This document shows, piece by piece, positions 34,457-42,947 of a stretch of 64,000 nucleotides of DNA; the first letter of the stretch is position 1; each line of letters starts with the position of its first letter. The stretch covers positions 66,628 through 130,627 of the forward strand of contig CAZJWX010000005.1 of NCBI GenBank assembly GCA_964549915.1, given 5' to 3'. This DNA is from JAUZRW01 sp964549915. Lineage in GTDB: Bacteria > Chloroflexota > Anaerolineae > Aggregatilineales > Phototrophicaceae. A program made the position numbers and the translations under genes. Below the pieces are notes generated by a model, which worked only from the letters and a program-made list of their open reading frames with translations, had not been told where the DNA came from and made no database searches.

Positions 34457-34561
34457 ATGCGTCTACAGGTGAAACTGCCCATTCGTCCGGTGTTCCTGAA
34501 GTCACGCATCACCCCTCGGGCACGGGCTGGTTTACAGGGCGCCGAATGGAGTTTCCCGTAG
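34457..34561 (+). CDS. Micro-ORF, 34 residues, basic peptide
   Basis: A short frame beginning MRLQVKLPIRPVFLKSRI, with GGAGG seven bases before the ATG, a TACAAT box upstream and a strong GGGCGGTC/GACCGCCC hairpin 24 bases after the stop. The product would be strongly basic and contains no Cys or membrane helix. It may be a real small protein or a leader peptide for the phosphoribosyltransferase gene 180 bases downstream. Confidence is limited by length. Confidence 0.45.
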   Translation: MRLQVKLPIRPVFLKSRITPRARAGLQGAEWSFP

Positions 34562-34585
34562 CTAAAGTGACGTAAACCTTCAACC

Positions 34586-34604
34586 GGGCGGTCATTGACC
34601 GCCC
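34586..34604 (+). terminator. Hairpin after the micro-ORF
   Basis: GGGCGGTC / GACCGCCC, eight pairs with a tight loop. No T-tract follows, so it may be an attenuator or a transcript-stabilising stem. Confidence 0.45.
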
Positions 34605-34743
34605 ACCCTCCAAACACCGCCCGCTCCGAACCTGGCAACCCTCAGATGTGGCAATTCAGGCGAACAGCCCGTTGATTCGCGCGTCGTTTTGTTAGACAGT
34701 AGATTGTATTGCTGGCAAAGCTCCGTCAGAGGAGGACGAGATC

Positions 34744-35298
34744 ATGTCAAGTCGCGAGACTCATCCCATCGAAATCGCTGGTATTCACCGCGAACTGCCC
34801 AAATTCGAGATCAAGCCCGGTGTGCGCATCGCCATCTTGAACATTCTGGGTGATACCGAACTGGTGCAGGCCGCTGCCCAGGCACTCGCCGAGAAGTTGC
34901 AGGCTCTGTCGCCCGAAGTGCTGGTGACGGCGGAAGCCAAGTCGATCCCGCTGGCGCACGCCCTCAGCGCTGCGATGAACAACTTACCCTACGTCGTGCT
35001 GCGCAAGACGCTCAAGCCCTATATGGGAGATGCCCTCAAATCCGAGACTCTCAGCATCACCACCGGGGAACCGCAGACGTTGTTCCTGGATGAGAAAGAT
35101 CGTGTGCTGATGCAGGGCAAGCGCGTGGTACTGGTGGATGATGTCATCTCGACGGGCAGCACCTTGCAGGGGATGCGCCTGATCGTCAACAAGGCCGGGG
35201 CGCAAATCGTCGCCGAATCCGCCATCCTCACGGAAGGCGACCGCGCCCAGTGGCATGACATCATCGCGCTCGGTCACCTGCCCGTCTGGGTGGATTGA
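34744..35298 (+). CDS. Adenine-phosphoribosyltransferase-like protein
   Basis: 184 residues with a type I phosphoribosyltransferase fold. The PRPP loop is VVLVDDVISTGSTLQGM, and VTAEAKSIPLAHALSAAMN and VVLRKTLKPYM match the purine enzymes related to Apt and Xpt. It would join a nucleobase to PRPP in salvage, but the exact base is not predictable. A strong site, AGAGGAGG, precedes the ATG. Confidence 0.88.
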   Translation: MSSRETHPIEIAGIHRELPKFEIKPGVRIAILNILGDTELVQAAAQALAEKLQALSPEVLVTAEAKSIPLAHALSAAMNNLPYVVLRKTLKPYMGDALKSETLSITTGEPQTLFLDEKDRVLMQGKRVVLVDDVISTGSTLQGMRLIVNKAGAQIVAESAILTEGDRAQWHDIIALGHLPVWVD

Positions 35299-35310
35299 CA
35301 GCAGAGGCAT

Positions 35311-35336
35311 CGCATCACGGGGATTTGAACCCCAGA
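35311..35336 (-). other. tRNA T-arm-like fragment
   Basis: On the minus strand the sequence GGGGTTCAAATCCCC forms a standard T-arm with a TTCAAAT loop. No matching acceptor, D-arm or anticodon arm is present, since the upstream side is inside the oxidoreductase coding sequence. It may be a tRNA remnant or chance. Confidence 0.3.
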
Positions 35337-35353
35337 TACACAAACATCCGGCG

Positions 35354-36784
35354 TCAGCCCCGTTCGCGCAGAACACGCTGCGCCGCCAGGTAGCCCGCCA
35401 TGCCGTGTACGCCGCCGCCGGGGGGCGTGGATGACGAGCAGAGGTAGATGTCTTCCGCCGGGGTTCCGTACGGACGCAGCGTGGGCAGCGGACGTGTGAA
35501 GAGCTGAAAGATGTCCTGAATGCCCCCGTTGATGTCGCCGCCGCTGTAATTGGGATTATAGAACTCGTATTCCATGGCGTTGGTCGTGGTGGCGGCGATC
35601 ACGCGCTCTTTGAAGCCGGGAGCAAAGCGCTCAATCTGATTGTCGATGGCTTCGCGCATATCCACCGTAGAACCGTTGGGGACGTGGCAGTATGCCCAGA
35701 CGGTATTCTTACCCTCCGGCGCGCGGCTCTCATCGAAGAGGCTCTGCTGCGCGACCAGCACATAGGGCTTTTCGGCATGTTGGCCGTTATTGGCGGCACG
35801 TTCCGAGATGGCGATCTCGCGCAGCGTCCCGCCGAGGTGCAGCGTCCCCGCGCCCCGGCAGGCTTCGGCTGTCCAGGGGATTTCCCCATCAATGGCATAA
35901 TCCACCTTGAAGACCCCCGGCCCATAGCGATAGCGGTTCAGGCGGCTGCGATAACTCGCCGGGAGTCGTTCCCCGGCAATCTGCGCCAGATTGCGCGGAT
36001 TGGTGTTGAAGAGGTAAGCGCGGGCGCTGGGGAGTTCTTTCATTGACCGTATATGGTGGTTGGTATGAAGCTCGCCGCCGAGCGATTCCAGGTAGCTGAC
36101 GAGGGCGTTGGCGATGCTCTGCGAGCCGCCGACAGGGATCGGCCAGCCGACCGCGTGCCCCAGCAACCCCAGTACCAGCCCGAACGACGACGATAGCAAG
36201 TCTTCCATGCGCAGCAGCGAATGGGCTGCCAGCCCCGCGAAGAAGCCCCGCGTCTTCTCTTCACGGAACCAGACGTTGCTGAGCCAGGTGGCCGGGAATC
36301 CCGCTGCCAGCCCGAAGATTGCCAGCGAAATCGGATTGCGCGGCGGAAGCGTGAGGGGGCGCAGCGATGTGTCGATGATCAGCTCCCAGCGTTTCACCAG
36401 GGGCGCGAAGAGCCGTTTGTACTGCGCGGCATCCCTGCCCAACGCCTCGGCTGTCTCGTCTAGCGAACGATGCAGGACGGCTGCCGTGCCATCGTCAAAG
36501 GGATGTGCCAGTGGATAGGTTGGATGCACCCAGCGCAGGCCGTATTCTTCCAGGGGTAGGGCGCGGAAGAAGGGAGAGGCCAGCGCCGTCGGATGAATCG
36601 CCGAGCAGATGTCGTGCTGATACCCCGGCAGAGTCAGTTCCAGGGTGCGCATCCCGCCGCCGATGGTCTCCTTCGCCTCAAAGACGGCGACCTTCCAGCC
36701 TGCCTGCGCCAGCGTGATGGCTGCGGCGAGTCCATTGGGGCCAGAGCCAATGATGACGGCATCGTAGTCGTAGCGCGTTGTCAT
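35354..36784 (-). CDS. Phytoene-dehydrogenase-like FAD oxidoreductase
   Basis: 476 residues. The N-terminal dinucleotide-binding fold DAVIIGSGPNGLAAAITLAQAG is followed by the flavin motif FEAKETIGGGMRTLEL, and the C-terminus has the second FAD segment IYLCSSSTPPGGGVHGMAGYLAA. The protein belongs to the NAD(P)/FAD-dependent group that includes carotenoid desaturases and PYROXD2-like enzymes. No other carotenoid genes are nearby, so the substrate is unknown. GGAG precedes the ATG at 36784; an in-frame extension upstream is rejected because it has no family similarity. Confidence 0.9.
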   Translation of the reverse strand: MTTRYDYDAVIIGSGPNGLAAAITLAQAGWKVAVFEAKETIGGGMRTLELTLPGYQHDICSAIHPTALASPFFRALPLEEYGLRWVHPTYPLAHPFDDGTAAVLHRSLDETAEALGRDAAQYKRLFAPLVKRWELIIDTSLRPLTLPPRNPISLAIFGLAAGFPATWLSNVWFREEKTRGFFAGLAAHSLLRMEDLLSSSFGLVLGLLGHAVGWPIPVGGSQSIANALVSYLESLGGELHTNHHIRSMKELPSARAYLFNTNPRNLAQIAGERLPASYRSRLNRYRYGPGVFKVDYAIDGEIPWTAEACRGAGTLHLGGTLREIAISERAANNGQHAEKPYVLVAQQSLFDESRAPEGKNTVWAYCHVPNGSTVDMREAIDNQIERFAPGFKERVIAATTTNAMEYEFYNPNYSGGDINGGIQDIFQLFTRPLPTLRPYGTPAEDIYLCSSSTPPGGGVHGMAGYLAAQRVLRERG

Positions 36785-36958
36785 GGGTGCATCTCCGAGT
36801 CTATGCCTGTTGCGATGGACGAACCCGTCCGCCGTTTGTTGCTCATAGTTGTTCCCAAGTGTAGCAGGAAGCCCGCCGGAACGCAGCACAAACCCCGTCC
36901 CTGGGTGCATTTCAGATGATTGGCAGTATGGAGTGACCCGTTCCTCGCTCACGGTTTT

Positions 36959-37133
36959 GCCCTCACCCTGCCTGACCTATCGTTCAGCCTGTCCCTCACC
37001 CACACCGGGGCGAGGGACTTGGGCAAACCTGCGGTTTGCGCCGCTTTCGGCGGCCTCTGCCCCTCTGCCCAGACGCGAAGCGTCGACGGTGGGAGAAGGG
37101 GAAAGCGACGGTAGTCGCAAGGGGTGAGGGGGC
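36959..37133. repeat. GC-rich palindromic intergenic element
   Basis: The ends are inverted copies (GCCCTCACCC against GGGTGAGGGGGC) and the interior holds further stems such as GACGCGAAGCGTC. This layout is typical of dispersed non-coding repeats. A shorter, related G-rich tract lies near 43880-43920. Confidence 0.5.
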
Positions 37134-37188
37134 AATCGCCAAAATGTTGAAATGCACCCCCTCCCTGTCGCAAATCCGCGCCGGACGC

Positions 37189-37194
37189 TATAAT
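37189..37194 (+). promoter_or_regulatory. Candidate -10 box for radA
   Basis: A perfect TATAAT 38 bases upstream of the radA ATG. The -35 region is not recognisable. Confidence 0.45.
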
Positions 37195-37232
37195 CAGCAC
37201 AAACGTTCAAGATGAGGCGAAGGTTCCACAGA

Positions 37233-38627
37233 ATGGCGAAAACACGCACCAAATACGTCTGCTCCAACTGCGGCTGGCAAGGCGCTGCCCCCATGGGGCG
37301 CTGCCCCAACTGCAAAGCCTTCGGCACAGTGGAAGCGGTGGTGCAAGAAGTGGCACGGGCGAAGAGCGGACGCAAGGCGCAGAACCGCGCCCCTGCCGGC
37401 AGCATCCGCGCTGAGCCGGAGAAGTTGACGCAGATCAACCTGGATGAGCAAGAGCGCCTGCCGCTGCCCATGCAGGAGTTTGCGCGTGTGCTGGGTGGCG
37501 GCCTGGTTCCCGGCAGCATCACCCTGATCGGCGGTGAACCCGGTATCGGCAAGAGCACGCTGGTGCTGCAAACGGCGGCGATGATCGCAGAGGCGCATGG
37601 CACCGTACTTTACGTCAGCGGTGAAGAGAGCACGCGACAGATCAAGATGCGTGCGGATCGGCTGGGAATCCGTGCCGATGACCTCTACCTGCTGACAGAA
37701 ACCAATCTCGGCAATATTTTTGAACACGTCTACGAGTTGAATCCCGTGCTGCTGATCGTGGATTCAATCCAGACGACTTACACCGAAGAACTGGATTCGT
37801 CGCCGGGGTTGGTCTCGCAGGTGCGCGAATGCGCCAGCCGCTTGCAGGGCTTGGCGAAATCTAACGGCGTGACCACCTTCATGATCGGACACGTCACAAA
37901 AGAGGGCAACATCGCAGGCCCGCGCGTGCTGGAGCACATCGTGGATACGGTCATGTACCTGGAAGGCGACCCGTTCCAGTCGTTTCGCCTGCTGCGCAGC
38001 GTGAAGAACCGCTTCGGCGCGACCAGCGAGGTCGGCGTCTTCGAGATGGTCGGCAGTGGCATGGTGGAAGTGCCCAACCCGTCCGAGGCCTTCCTGGCGG
38101 AGCGTGTGGTCAATGCCCCCGGTTCGGCGATTGCGGTAACAATGGAAGGCACGCGCCCGCTGCTGGTCGAAGTACAGGCGTTGACCAACCCGACCGCCTT
38201 CGGCAATCCGCGCCGCACCACCAACGGCGTCGATTTCAACCGCCTGCTGCTGACGGCTGCGGTGCTCAGCAAGCGCGTGGGGTTGCGCCTCTTCGAGCAA
38301 GACATCTTCGTCAACGTCGTCGGCGGCCTCAAAATCGACGAACCCGCCAGTGATCTCGCGACCGCCATCGCCATCGCCAGCAGTTACTTCGACCGGGCGC
38401 TCCCGGCTGATATGGCCTTCATCGGCGAGATTGGCCTCAGCGGAGAACTGCGCACGGTGAACCAGCTTTCGCTGCGCCTGAACGAAGCGGCGAAAATTGG
38501 CTTCCGGCGTGTGGTGATTCCCAAAGTGCGGCGCAAGATTGACGATGTGCCGCACGACCTGGAGTTGATCCCGGTGCGCAGCGTGTCGGAAGCCCTGCAC
38601 GTTGTCATGCCGCCGGAGAAGGACTAG
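37233..38627 (+). CDS. radA: DNA repair protein RadA/Sms
   Basis: 464 residues, a full RadA. The N-terminal zinc finger has CSNC and CPNC. The RecA-like ATPase has Walker A GGEPGIGKSTL and Walker B LLIVDSIQT, and the RadA-specific KNRFGATSEVGVFEM motif follows. The C-terminal Lon-protease-like domain ends with FIGEIGLSGELRTV. RadA extends heteroduplex and drives branch migration during recombination. AAGG precedes the ATG at 37233. Confidence 0.96.
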   Translation: MAKTRTKYVCSNCGWQGAAPMGRCPNCKAFGTVEAVVQEVARAKSGRKAQNRAPAGSIRAEPEKLTQINLDEQERLPLPMQEFARVLGGGLVPGSITLIGGEPGIGKSTLVLQTAAMIAEAHGTVLYVSGEESTRQIKMRADRLGIRADDLYLLTETNLGNIFEHVYELNPVLLIVDSIQTTYTEELDSSPGLVSQVRECASRLQGLAKSNGVTTFMIGHVTKEGNIAGPRVLEHIVDTVMYLEGDPFQSFRLLRSVKNRFGATSEVGVFEMVGSGMVEVPNPSEAFLAERVVNAPGSAIAVTMEGTRPLLVEVQALTNPTAFGNPRRTTNGVDFNRLLLTAAVLSKRVGLRLFEQDIFVNVVGGLKIDEPASDLATAIAIASSYFDRALPADMAFIGEIGLSGELRTVNQLSLRLNEAAKIGFRRVVIPKVRRKIDDVPHDLELIPVRSVSEALHVVMPPEKD

Positions 38628-38719
38628 CACCCGTGAGAGGCGGGAGCGCAATTCGTCATGCCCGTTTTTTGGGCCACCAAGACGCGACCAAGACGAGCAA
38701 ATAGACGCCGTGCCTGCAC

Positions 38720-39805
38720 TTACACCAGCAGGGGATCGCCCAGGTGGTCGCCGCTGCGAGTGTCGAAATACATGGCCTGTTTTGCCTCAATGCGACAGCC
38801 CAGTGTATCTCCTGCACGATACTCCGTTCCGACTTCAGCTCGCACCCGGCTCTCGATTCCGGCCATGCTGCCTTCCAACAAGATGTAGCGCTCGGCGAAG
38901 TAAGGCGTCACCGACGTGATACGCAGGGGAATATCGCCGCCCAGGTGGATATGCTCCGCGCGGATTCCCAGGGTGATCGGTGTACCGTCGGAGACCTCGA
39001 ACGGCAGCGGGAATCCGCCGAAATGCTCACTGTGCCAGCGCCCTTCGCGGGCATAGCCGGGGAAGAGGTTGATGGCCGGAACGCCGATGAAGGACGCGAC
39101 GAAGAGATTGGTCGGATGGTGATAGAGGTGTTGGTAGCTACCCACTTGCTCGATGTGCCCCTCGCGCATGATCATCACCCGCTCGGACATCAGCGAGGCT
39201 TCTTGCTGGTCATGCGTGACGTAAATCGTCGTCACCGGGAATTCGGAGAGCAGCCGCCGGGCTTCCAGGCGGGCGGTGGTGCGCAGCTTGGCATCCAGGT
39301 TGGCGAAAGGTTCGTCGAAGATCAGCAGCTTCAGGTCGCGGGCAAAGGCGCGGGCGATGGCGACCCGCTGTTTCTCCCCGCCGGAAAGCTGGCGCGGATA
39401 CTTCTGCATCAGATGCTCGATGCCGACTCCGGTGATTTTCGAGACCTGATGCACCCGCGCCGGAACCTCGCGTTCGCGCCTGCGCAGCCGCAGGAAGAAG
39501 CCGATGTTGTGTTCGGAATCCCAGGTCGGGATTAGCGCGAAGTGCTGGAAGACCATGCCGATGCCCCGGTCTTCGCGTGGGATGTCCTCCAGCGGGATGT
39601 CGTTGTAGAGGATTTCGCCGTGATCCGGCTCATCCAACCCGGCGATCATGCGCAGCAAGGTGGTTTTGCCGCTGCCCGATGGCCCGATGATGGCGAGATT
39701 GCCGCCTGTTTTCACCTTGAAAGAGACATCATCAACGGCTGTGAGCATCTTGCCGCGTTTCAGAGGAAACTGCTTGATGAGGTGCGCCACCGTAATATCG
39801 GTCAT
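38720..39805 (-). CDS. ABC transporter ATP-binding protein, MalK/UgpC type, orphan
   Basis: 361 residues. Walker A is GPSGSGKTTL, the signature is LSGGEKQRVAIARAF, Walker B is LLIFDEPFANLD, and the switch His is in VTHDQQEA. Residues 240-361 form the TOBE/OB regulatory domain typical of sugar importers (ITLGIRAEHIHLGG). The Q-loop region reads QHFALIPTWDSEHNIGF rather than the usual form. No permease or binding-protein gene is adjacent, so it must pair with membrane subunits encoded elsewhere, as MsmK-type shared ATPases do (inference). Confidence 0.9.
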   Translation of the reverse strand: MTDITVAHLIKQFPLKRGKMLTAVDDVSFKVKTGGNLAIIGPSGSGKTTLLRMIAGLDEPDHGEILYNDIPLEDIPREDRGIGMVFQHFALIPTWDSEHNIGFFLRLRRREREVPARVHQVSKITGVGIEHLMQKYPRQLSGGEKQRVAIARAFARDLKLLIFDEPFANLDAKLRTTARLEARRLLSEFPVTTIYVTHDQQEASLMSERVMIMREGHIEQVGSYQHLYHHPTNLFVASFIGVPAINLFPGYAREGRWHSEHFGGFPLPFEVSDGTPITLGIRAEHIHLGGDIPLRITSVTPYFAERYILLEGSMAGIESRVRAEVGTEYRAGDTLGCRIEAKQAMYFDTRSGDHLGDPLLV

Positions 39806-40082
39806 CGTTCTGGCCTCTCGCTCCGGGGCGTGCAGGTCTTCCCCTCAGTGTACGTGGGTAGGGGCGGCGGGTCAAAGGAGGAGCCGAAGCAGGGAGGGTT
39901 GTCACGCTTGTATGGGTCGATACGGCGCTTGACATCCTGTGCCGAAAGGGGCTAGCTTGAGGGTAAAGTCAGGCGATGCCGGAACAGCGTAACAAGGCCA
40001 CAACATCGCCCCATTCGTTCCGAGCCTCGTCCACACGCCTTTTCGTTTGCTCATACGAGCAAAGTTCTGGAAGGAACAACTC

Positions 40083-41030
40083 ATGCCACAACAATTGCCC
40101 AACTATGCTTATTTCAATGGAAAGATTGTGCCCTACGCCGAAGCCAACGTCGGTTTGTTGAACCACGCTTTGAATTACGGGACGGCTGTCTTCGGGGGCC
40201 TGCGCGGCTACTGGAACGCGGCAGAGGAACAACTCTACGTCTTCCGTCCGCTGGATCACTTCAAGCGTCTGATCCAATCGGCAGCCCTGCTGCGCATCGA
40301 CCTCGGTCACACGGCAGAAGAACTGGCGGCTATCCTGCGCGAACTGCTGCGCACCGAAAATTATCGCGAGACCGTCTACATCCGCCCCCTGGCATACAAA
40401 GCAACCGAAGGCATTGGCGTCAAGCTGCATGGCCTGGAAGATGCCTTCAGCATGGTGGCGCTGCCCTTCGGCAAGTATGTCGACAATGAAGAGGGGCTGC
40501 ACGTCTGCTTTTCGGCATGGCAGCGCGTGAACGATAATTCGATTCCGGCTCGTGGGAAAGTCGCCGGATCGTATGTCAATTCTGCGCTCATCAAGAGTGA
40601 CGCCCTGCTGGCGGGCTACGATGAAGCCCTGGTGCTCACTGCCGACGGACACCTTTCCGAGGGCAGTGCAGCCAATGTGATGCTGGTGCGCGATGGCAAG
40701 CTCATCACCGCACCTGTGACGGAAGACATCCTGGAAGGCATCACCAGGCGCACCATCATGCAGTTGGCCCGCGAAGAATTGGGGCTGGAAGTCGTCGAGC
40801 GCCAAATTGACCGCACCGAGGTGTACATCGCGGATGAATGCTTCATGTGTGGCACCGGGATGCAGGTAGCTGCGGTGACGCGCGTCGAGCACCGTCCGAT
40901 TGGTACGGGCGAAATGGGGCCGATCACGCAGCAACTGCGGCAGGTCTACTTCGACCTGGTGGGTGGTCGTCTGCCTCAGTACAAAGATTGGCTGATGCCT
41001 GTCTACGTCGATGAGCCTGTGAACGCCTGA
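40083..41030 (+). CDS. ilvE: Branched-chain amino acid aminotransferase
   Basis: 315 residues of the fold-type IV PLP family. YAYFNGKIVPYAEANVGLLNHALNYGTAVFGGLRGYW opens the protein, the PLP-binding Lys lies in GSYVNSALIKSDALLAGYDEAL, and EGSAANVMLV and EGITRRTIMQLARE bind the cofactor phosphate. IlvE makes or degrades leucine, isoleucine and valine in the cytoplasm. GGAAGGA precedes the ATG at 40083; a start twelve codons upstream lacks family similarity. No other branched-chain genes are adjacent. Confidence 0.94.
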   Translation: MPQQLPNYAYFNGKIVPYAEANVGLLNHALNYGTAVFGGLRGYWNAAEEQLYVFRPLDHFKRLIQSAALLRIDLGHTAEELAAILRELLRTENYRETVYIRPLAYKATEGIGVKLHGLEDAFSMVALPFGKYVDNEEGLHVCFSAWQRVNDNSIPARGKVAGSYVNSALIKSDALLAGYDEALVLTADGHLSEGSAANVMLVRDGKLITAPVTEDILEGITRRTIMQLAREELGLEVVERQIDRTEVYIADECFMCGTGMQVAAVTRVEHRPIGTGEMGPITQQLRQVYFDLVGGRLPQYKDWLMPVYVDEPVNA

Positions 41031-41045
41031 TCTCCGCGTGTATTT

Positions 41046-41071
41046 GGGGTGCTCGCTGTCGGGAGCGCCCC
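41046..41071 (+). terminator. Hairpin after ilvE
   Basis: GGGGTGCTC / GAGCGCCCC stem with a loop of eight bases, 15 bases after the stop. A C-tract rather than a T-tract follows. Confidence 0.5.
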
Positions 41072-41090
41072 ACACCCCCCCCCGAAGTGG

Positions 41091-41186
41091 CTCTTATTCA
41101 ACAAGGTGTATCTTCTGGCCTGTCCTGGCATCCATACTTATTGTTTTGTGTGAGAAGTGGAATAGCAAATCCACGCCAGTGGCTTC
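41091..41186 (+). repeat. Dispersed intergenic repeat, copy A
   Basis: About 96 bases closely matching 59528-59618 in the same orientation. The shared ends begin CTCTTATT and AACAAGGTGT and finish TCCACGCCAGTGGCTTC. It lies between ilvE and the DUF892 gene. Confidence 0.75.
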
Positions 41187-41283
41187 GTAGCACTAATACG
41201 ACTCCAACAGGCGCGTGCAGCCGCTGCTCACATCTCCCTGTTATATTGATGACTGTACGCAAGGAAATTGTGAGAAACCAACC

Positions 41284-41805
41284 ATGCAGAACCTACAAGA
41301 GTTGTACATGGAACAACTGCGCGATGTCTACGATGCAGAACATCAACTGCTGGAAGCGCTGCCGATCCTGGCGCGTGCGGCTGGCACAGAAGACCTGACG
41401 CAGGCCTTTGAGCGGCACCTCGTTCACACGCAGCAGCACATCCAGCGGCTGCAGCAGGTTTTCGATTACGTGGGGACAGAACCGCGTCGTAAAACCTGCG
41501 CGGCAATGCAGGGATTGCTGTACGAAGCCCGCGAGATCATCCAGCAGAGCGGCGAACCGCACACGCGCGATGCGGCCTTGATCGCGGCGGCACAGCGCAT
41601 CGAACACTACGAAATCGCCGCTTACGGAACGTTGAGCGCCTACGCCGACGAACTGGCGCACAGCGATGCGCACACGCTGCTGCAAGAGACGCTCAATGAA
41701 GAGAAAAACATGGATCAGGCGTTGACGGCGCTGGCGCTGACTTCCATCAACCAGAGCGCTCGCGTAGAGATTGGCACGCGCAGCCCGCACGCGAACGACT
41801 TCTGA
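41284..41805 (+). CDS. DUF892 (YciE/YciF) ferritin-like protein
   Basis: 173 residues, all helical, matching DUF892: ELYMEQLRDVYDAEHQLLEALPILARAA at the start, a central KTCAAMQGLLYEA, and AAQRIEHYEIAAYGTLSAYADEL and LQETLNEEKNMDQALTALA. The conserved Glu/His residues form a four-helix ferritin-like bundle. Members respond to stress, but a specific reaction is not established. ATG at 41284 is chosen by family start; the ribosome-binding site is weak. Confidence 0.92.
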   Translation: MQNLQELYMEQLRDVYDAEHQLLEALPILARAAGTEDLTQAFERHLVHTQQHIQRLQQVFDYVGTEPRRKTCAAMQGLLYEAREIIQQSGEPHTRDAALIAAAQRIEHYEIAAYGTLSAYADELAHSDAHTLLQETLNEEKNMDQALTALALTSINQSARVEIGTRSPHANDF

Positions 41806-41964
41806 GCGGGGAGAGATTCTCTACGCAAATGATGATTTCCCCTACTGTCGTGCCGCCGCAGCACGCAGTACGGTGAAAATGTGCTCGACGAGGGCCAATC
41901 TACAGGTGGCGCTATGAGACGCTCGGGAGAAGCTTCGGATCAGGGCATTTGTACCGTTGGCGAC

Positions 41965-42837
41965 TCAGCCGAAGCGTTTGCGCAGGTATTCCAGCGCTAC
42001 CCGGTCGATCTTGTCCGGCGTGGTTTCCAGGCTCCAGCGTTCTTCCAGATTCTCATTGCCGACCAGCACCCAGAACGCCTGCTTTGCGACGGCATCCCAC
42101 TCGCCGCTGACTTCGCCGCCCATATACCCCTGGTTCACGAGGAGGTTCTGCAATTCTCGCGCAATTTCCTCGTTGATGGGGATCAAGTCTTCGGATTTGA
42201 CTTCGCCGAAGAAGAGATGATGTGATTCGAGCAGTTGGCGCAATTTCTTCACGGGCTGCTCGTCATCGTCCACTCGCAGGTCGAGGTAGCGATCATTATC
42301 GCCGCCATAGCCCCCCAGCGGTTTGACGACCTGCACCGCCGCCGACTGTTTGCCGCGTTTATCGCCGCCCGCGCTCTCGCCCGCACGCAGCGCCGCCACC
42401 AGTCGATCCGCCAGTTCCCCGGTTGCCGAGAGATAGGCTTCCGACATAGCATCCAGCACTTCGGCACCTGTGAGGATATTGCCCTGTACGCTGAACTGTG
42501 TGCCGAGCTTGTGCCCTGCCCATTCGTTGCAATCCTTGCCCGTATGTGCTGCGACGTTGCCCTGTGCATCGACGATACCTACCTGCCGCGATTCGCGCTT
42601 GGGGTCATCTTTGAGCAATTCGGCGAGGGTTTCGGCAGCCGTCTTGCCCTGCGCCAACATCGCCAATCCTGCCGGGCCGAACCCGACTTTGGCGAAGGCT
42701 TGCGTCGCCACTGCACCCGCTTCGGCCTGCGCCCAACTGACCAGCGCACCCGCCGCCAGGAATTTGCTCGCAACCGCCACTCCCCAGGCATTTTCGTCCG
42801 GTGAATATGCCACGATGGAGAAGGTGTTGAGTTTCAT
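41965..42837 (-). CDS. DUF1028 family protein with putative peptidoglycan-binding C-terminus
   Basis: 290 residues. MKLNTFSIVAYSPDENAWGVAVASKFLAAGALV is the hallmark start of DUF1028, which adopts an Ntn-hydrolase-like fold; QAFAKVGFGPAGLAMLAQGKTAAE and VGIVDAQGNVAAHTGKDC follow. Residues 215-290 (VKKLRQLLESHHLFFGEVKSEDLIPINEEI) match the peptidoglycan-binding-like tail that often accompanies it. The reaction is not known. Confidence 0.9.
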   Translation of the reverse strand: MKLNTFSIVAYSPDENAWGVAVASKFLAAGALVSWAQAEAGAVATQAFAKVGFGPAGLAMLAQGKTAAETLAELLKDDPKRESRQVGIVDAQGNVAAHTGKDCNEWAGHKLGTQFSVQGNILTGAEVLDAMSEAYLSATGELADRLVAALRAGESAGGDKRGKQSAAVQVVKPLGGYGGDNDRYLDLRVDDDEQPVKKLRQLLESHHLFFGEVKSEDLIPINEEIARELQNLLVNQGYMGGEVSGEWDAVAKQAFWVLVGNENLEERWSLETTPDKIDRVALEYLRKRFG

Positions 42838-42947
42838 AGCGTTCGTCCTTCCGCGCCCATATGGGGAAATTGAATCGCCCCACCATTGTATCGTGGAAGC
42901 GGGAAACTACCAGCAAAAGATCACGTCCTGTTGACGGAGCGAACGAC

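Larger units (their letters stand above)
36785..37232. other. Divergent intergenic region between the oxidoreductase gene and radA
   Basis: 448 bases without a gene. Most of it is a GC-rich palindromic element (36959-37133). TATAAT at 37189-37194, 38 bases before the radA start, is a candidate -10 box. Confidence 0.45.

Noticed and set aside
35311..35395. Complete tRNA gene ending at the T-arm
   Set aside because: The upstream 50 bases cannot form acceptor, D or anticodon arms and lie within coding sequence.
39969..41075. Long minus-strand open frame antisense to ilvE
   Set aside because: The plus strand encodes an intact aminotransferase; the minus frame has no recognisable motifs.
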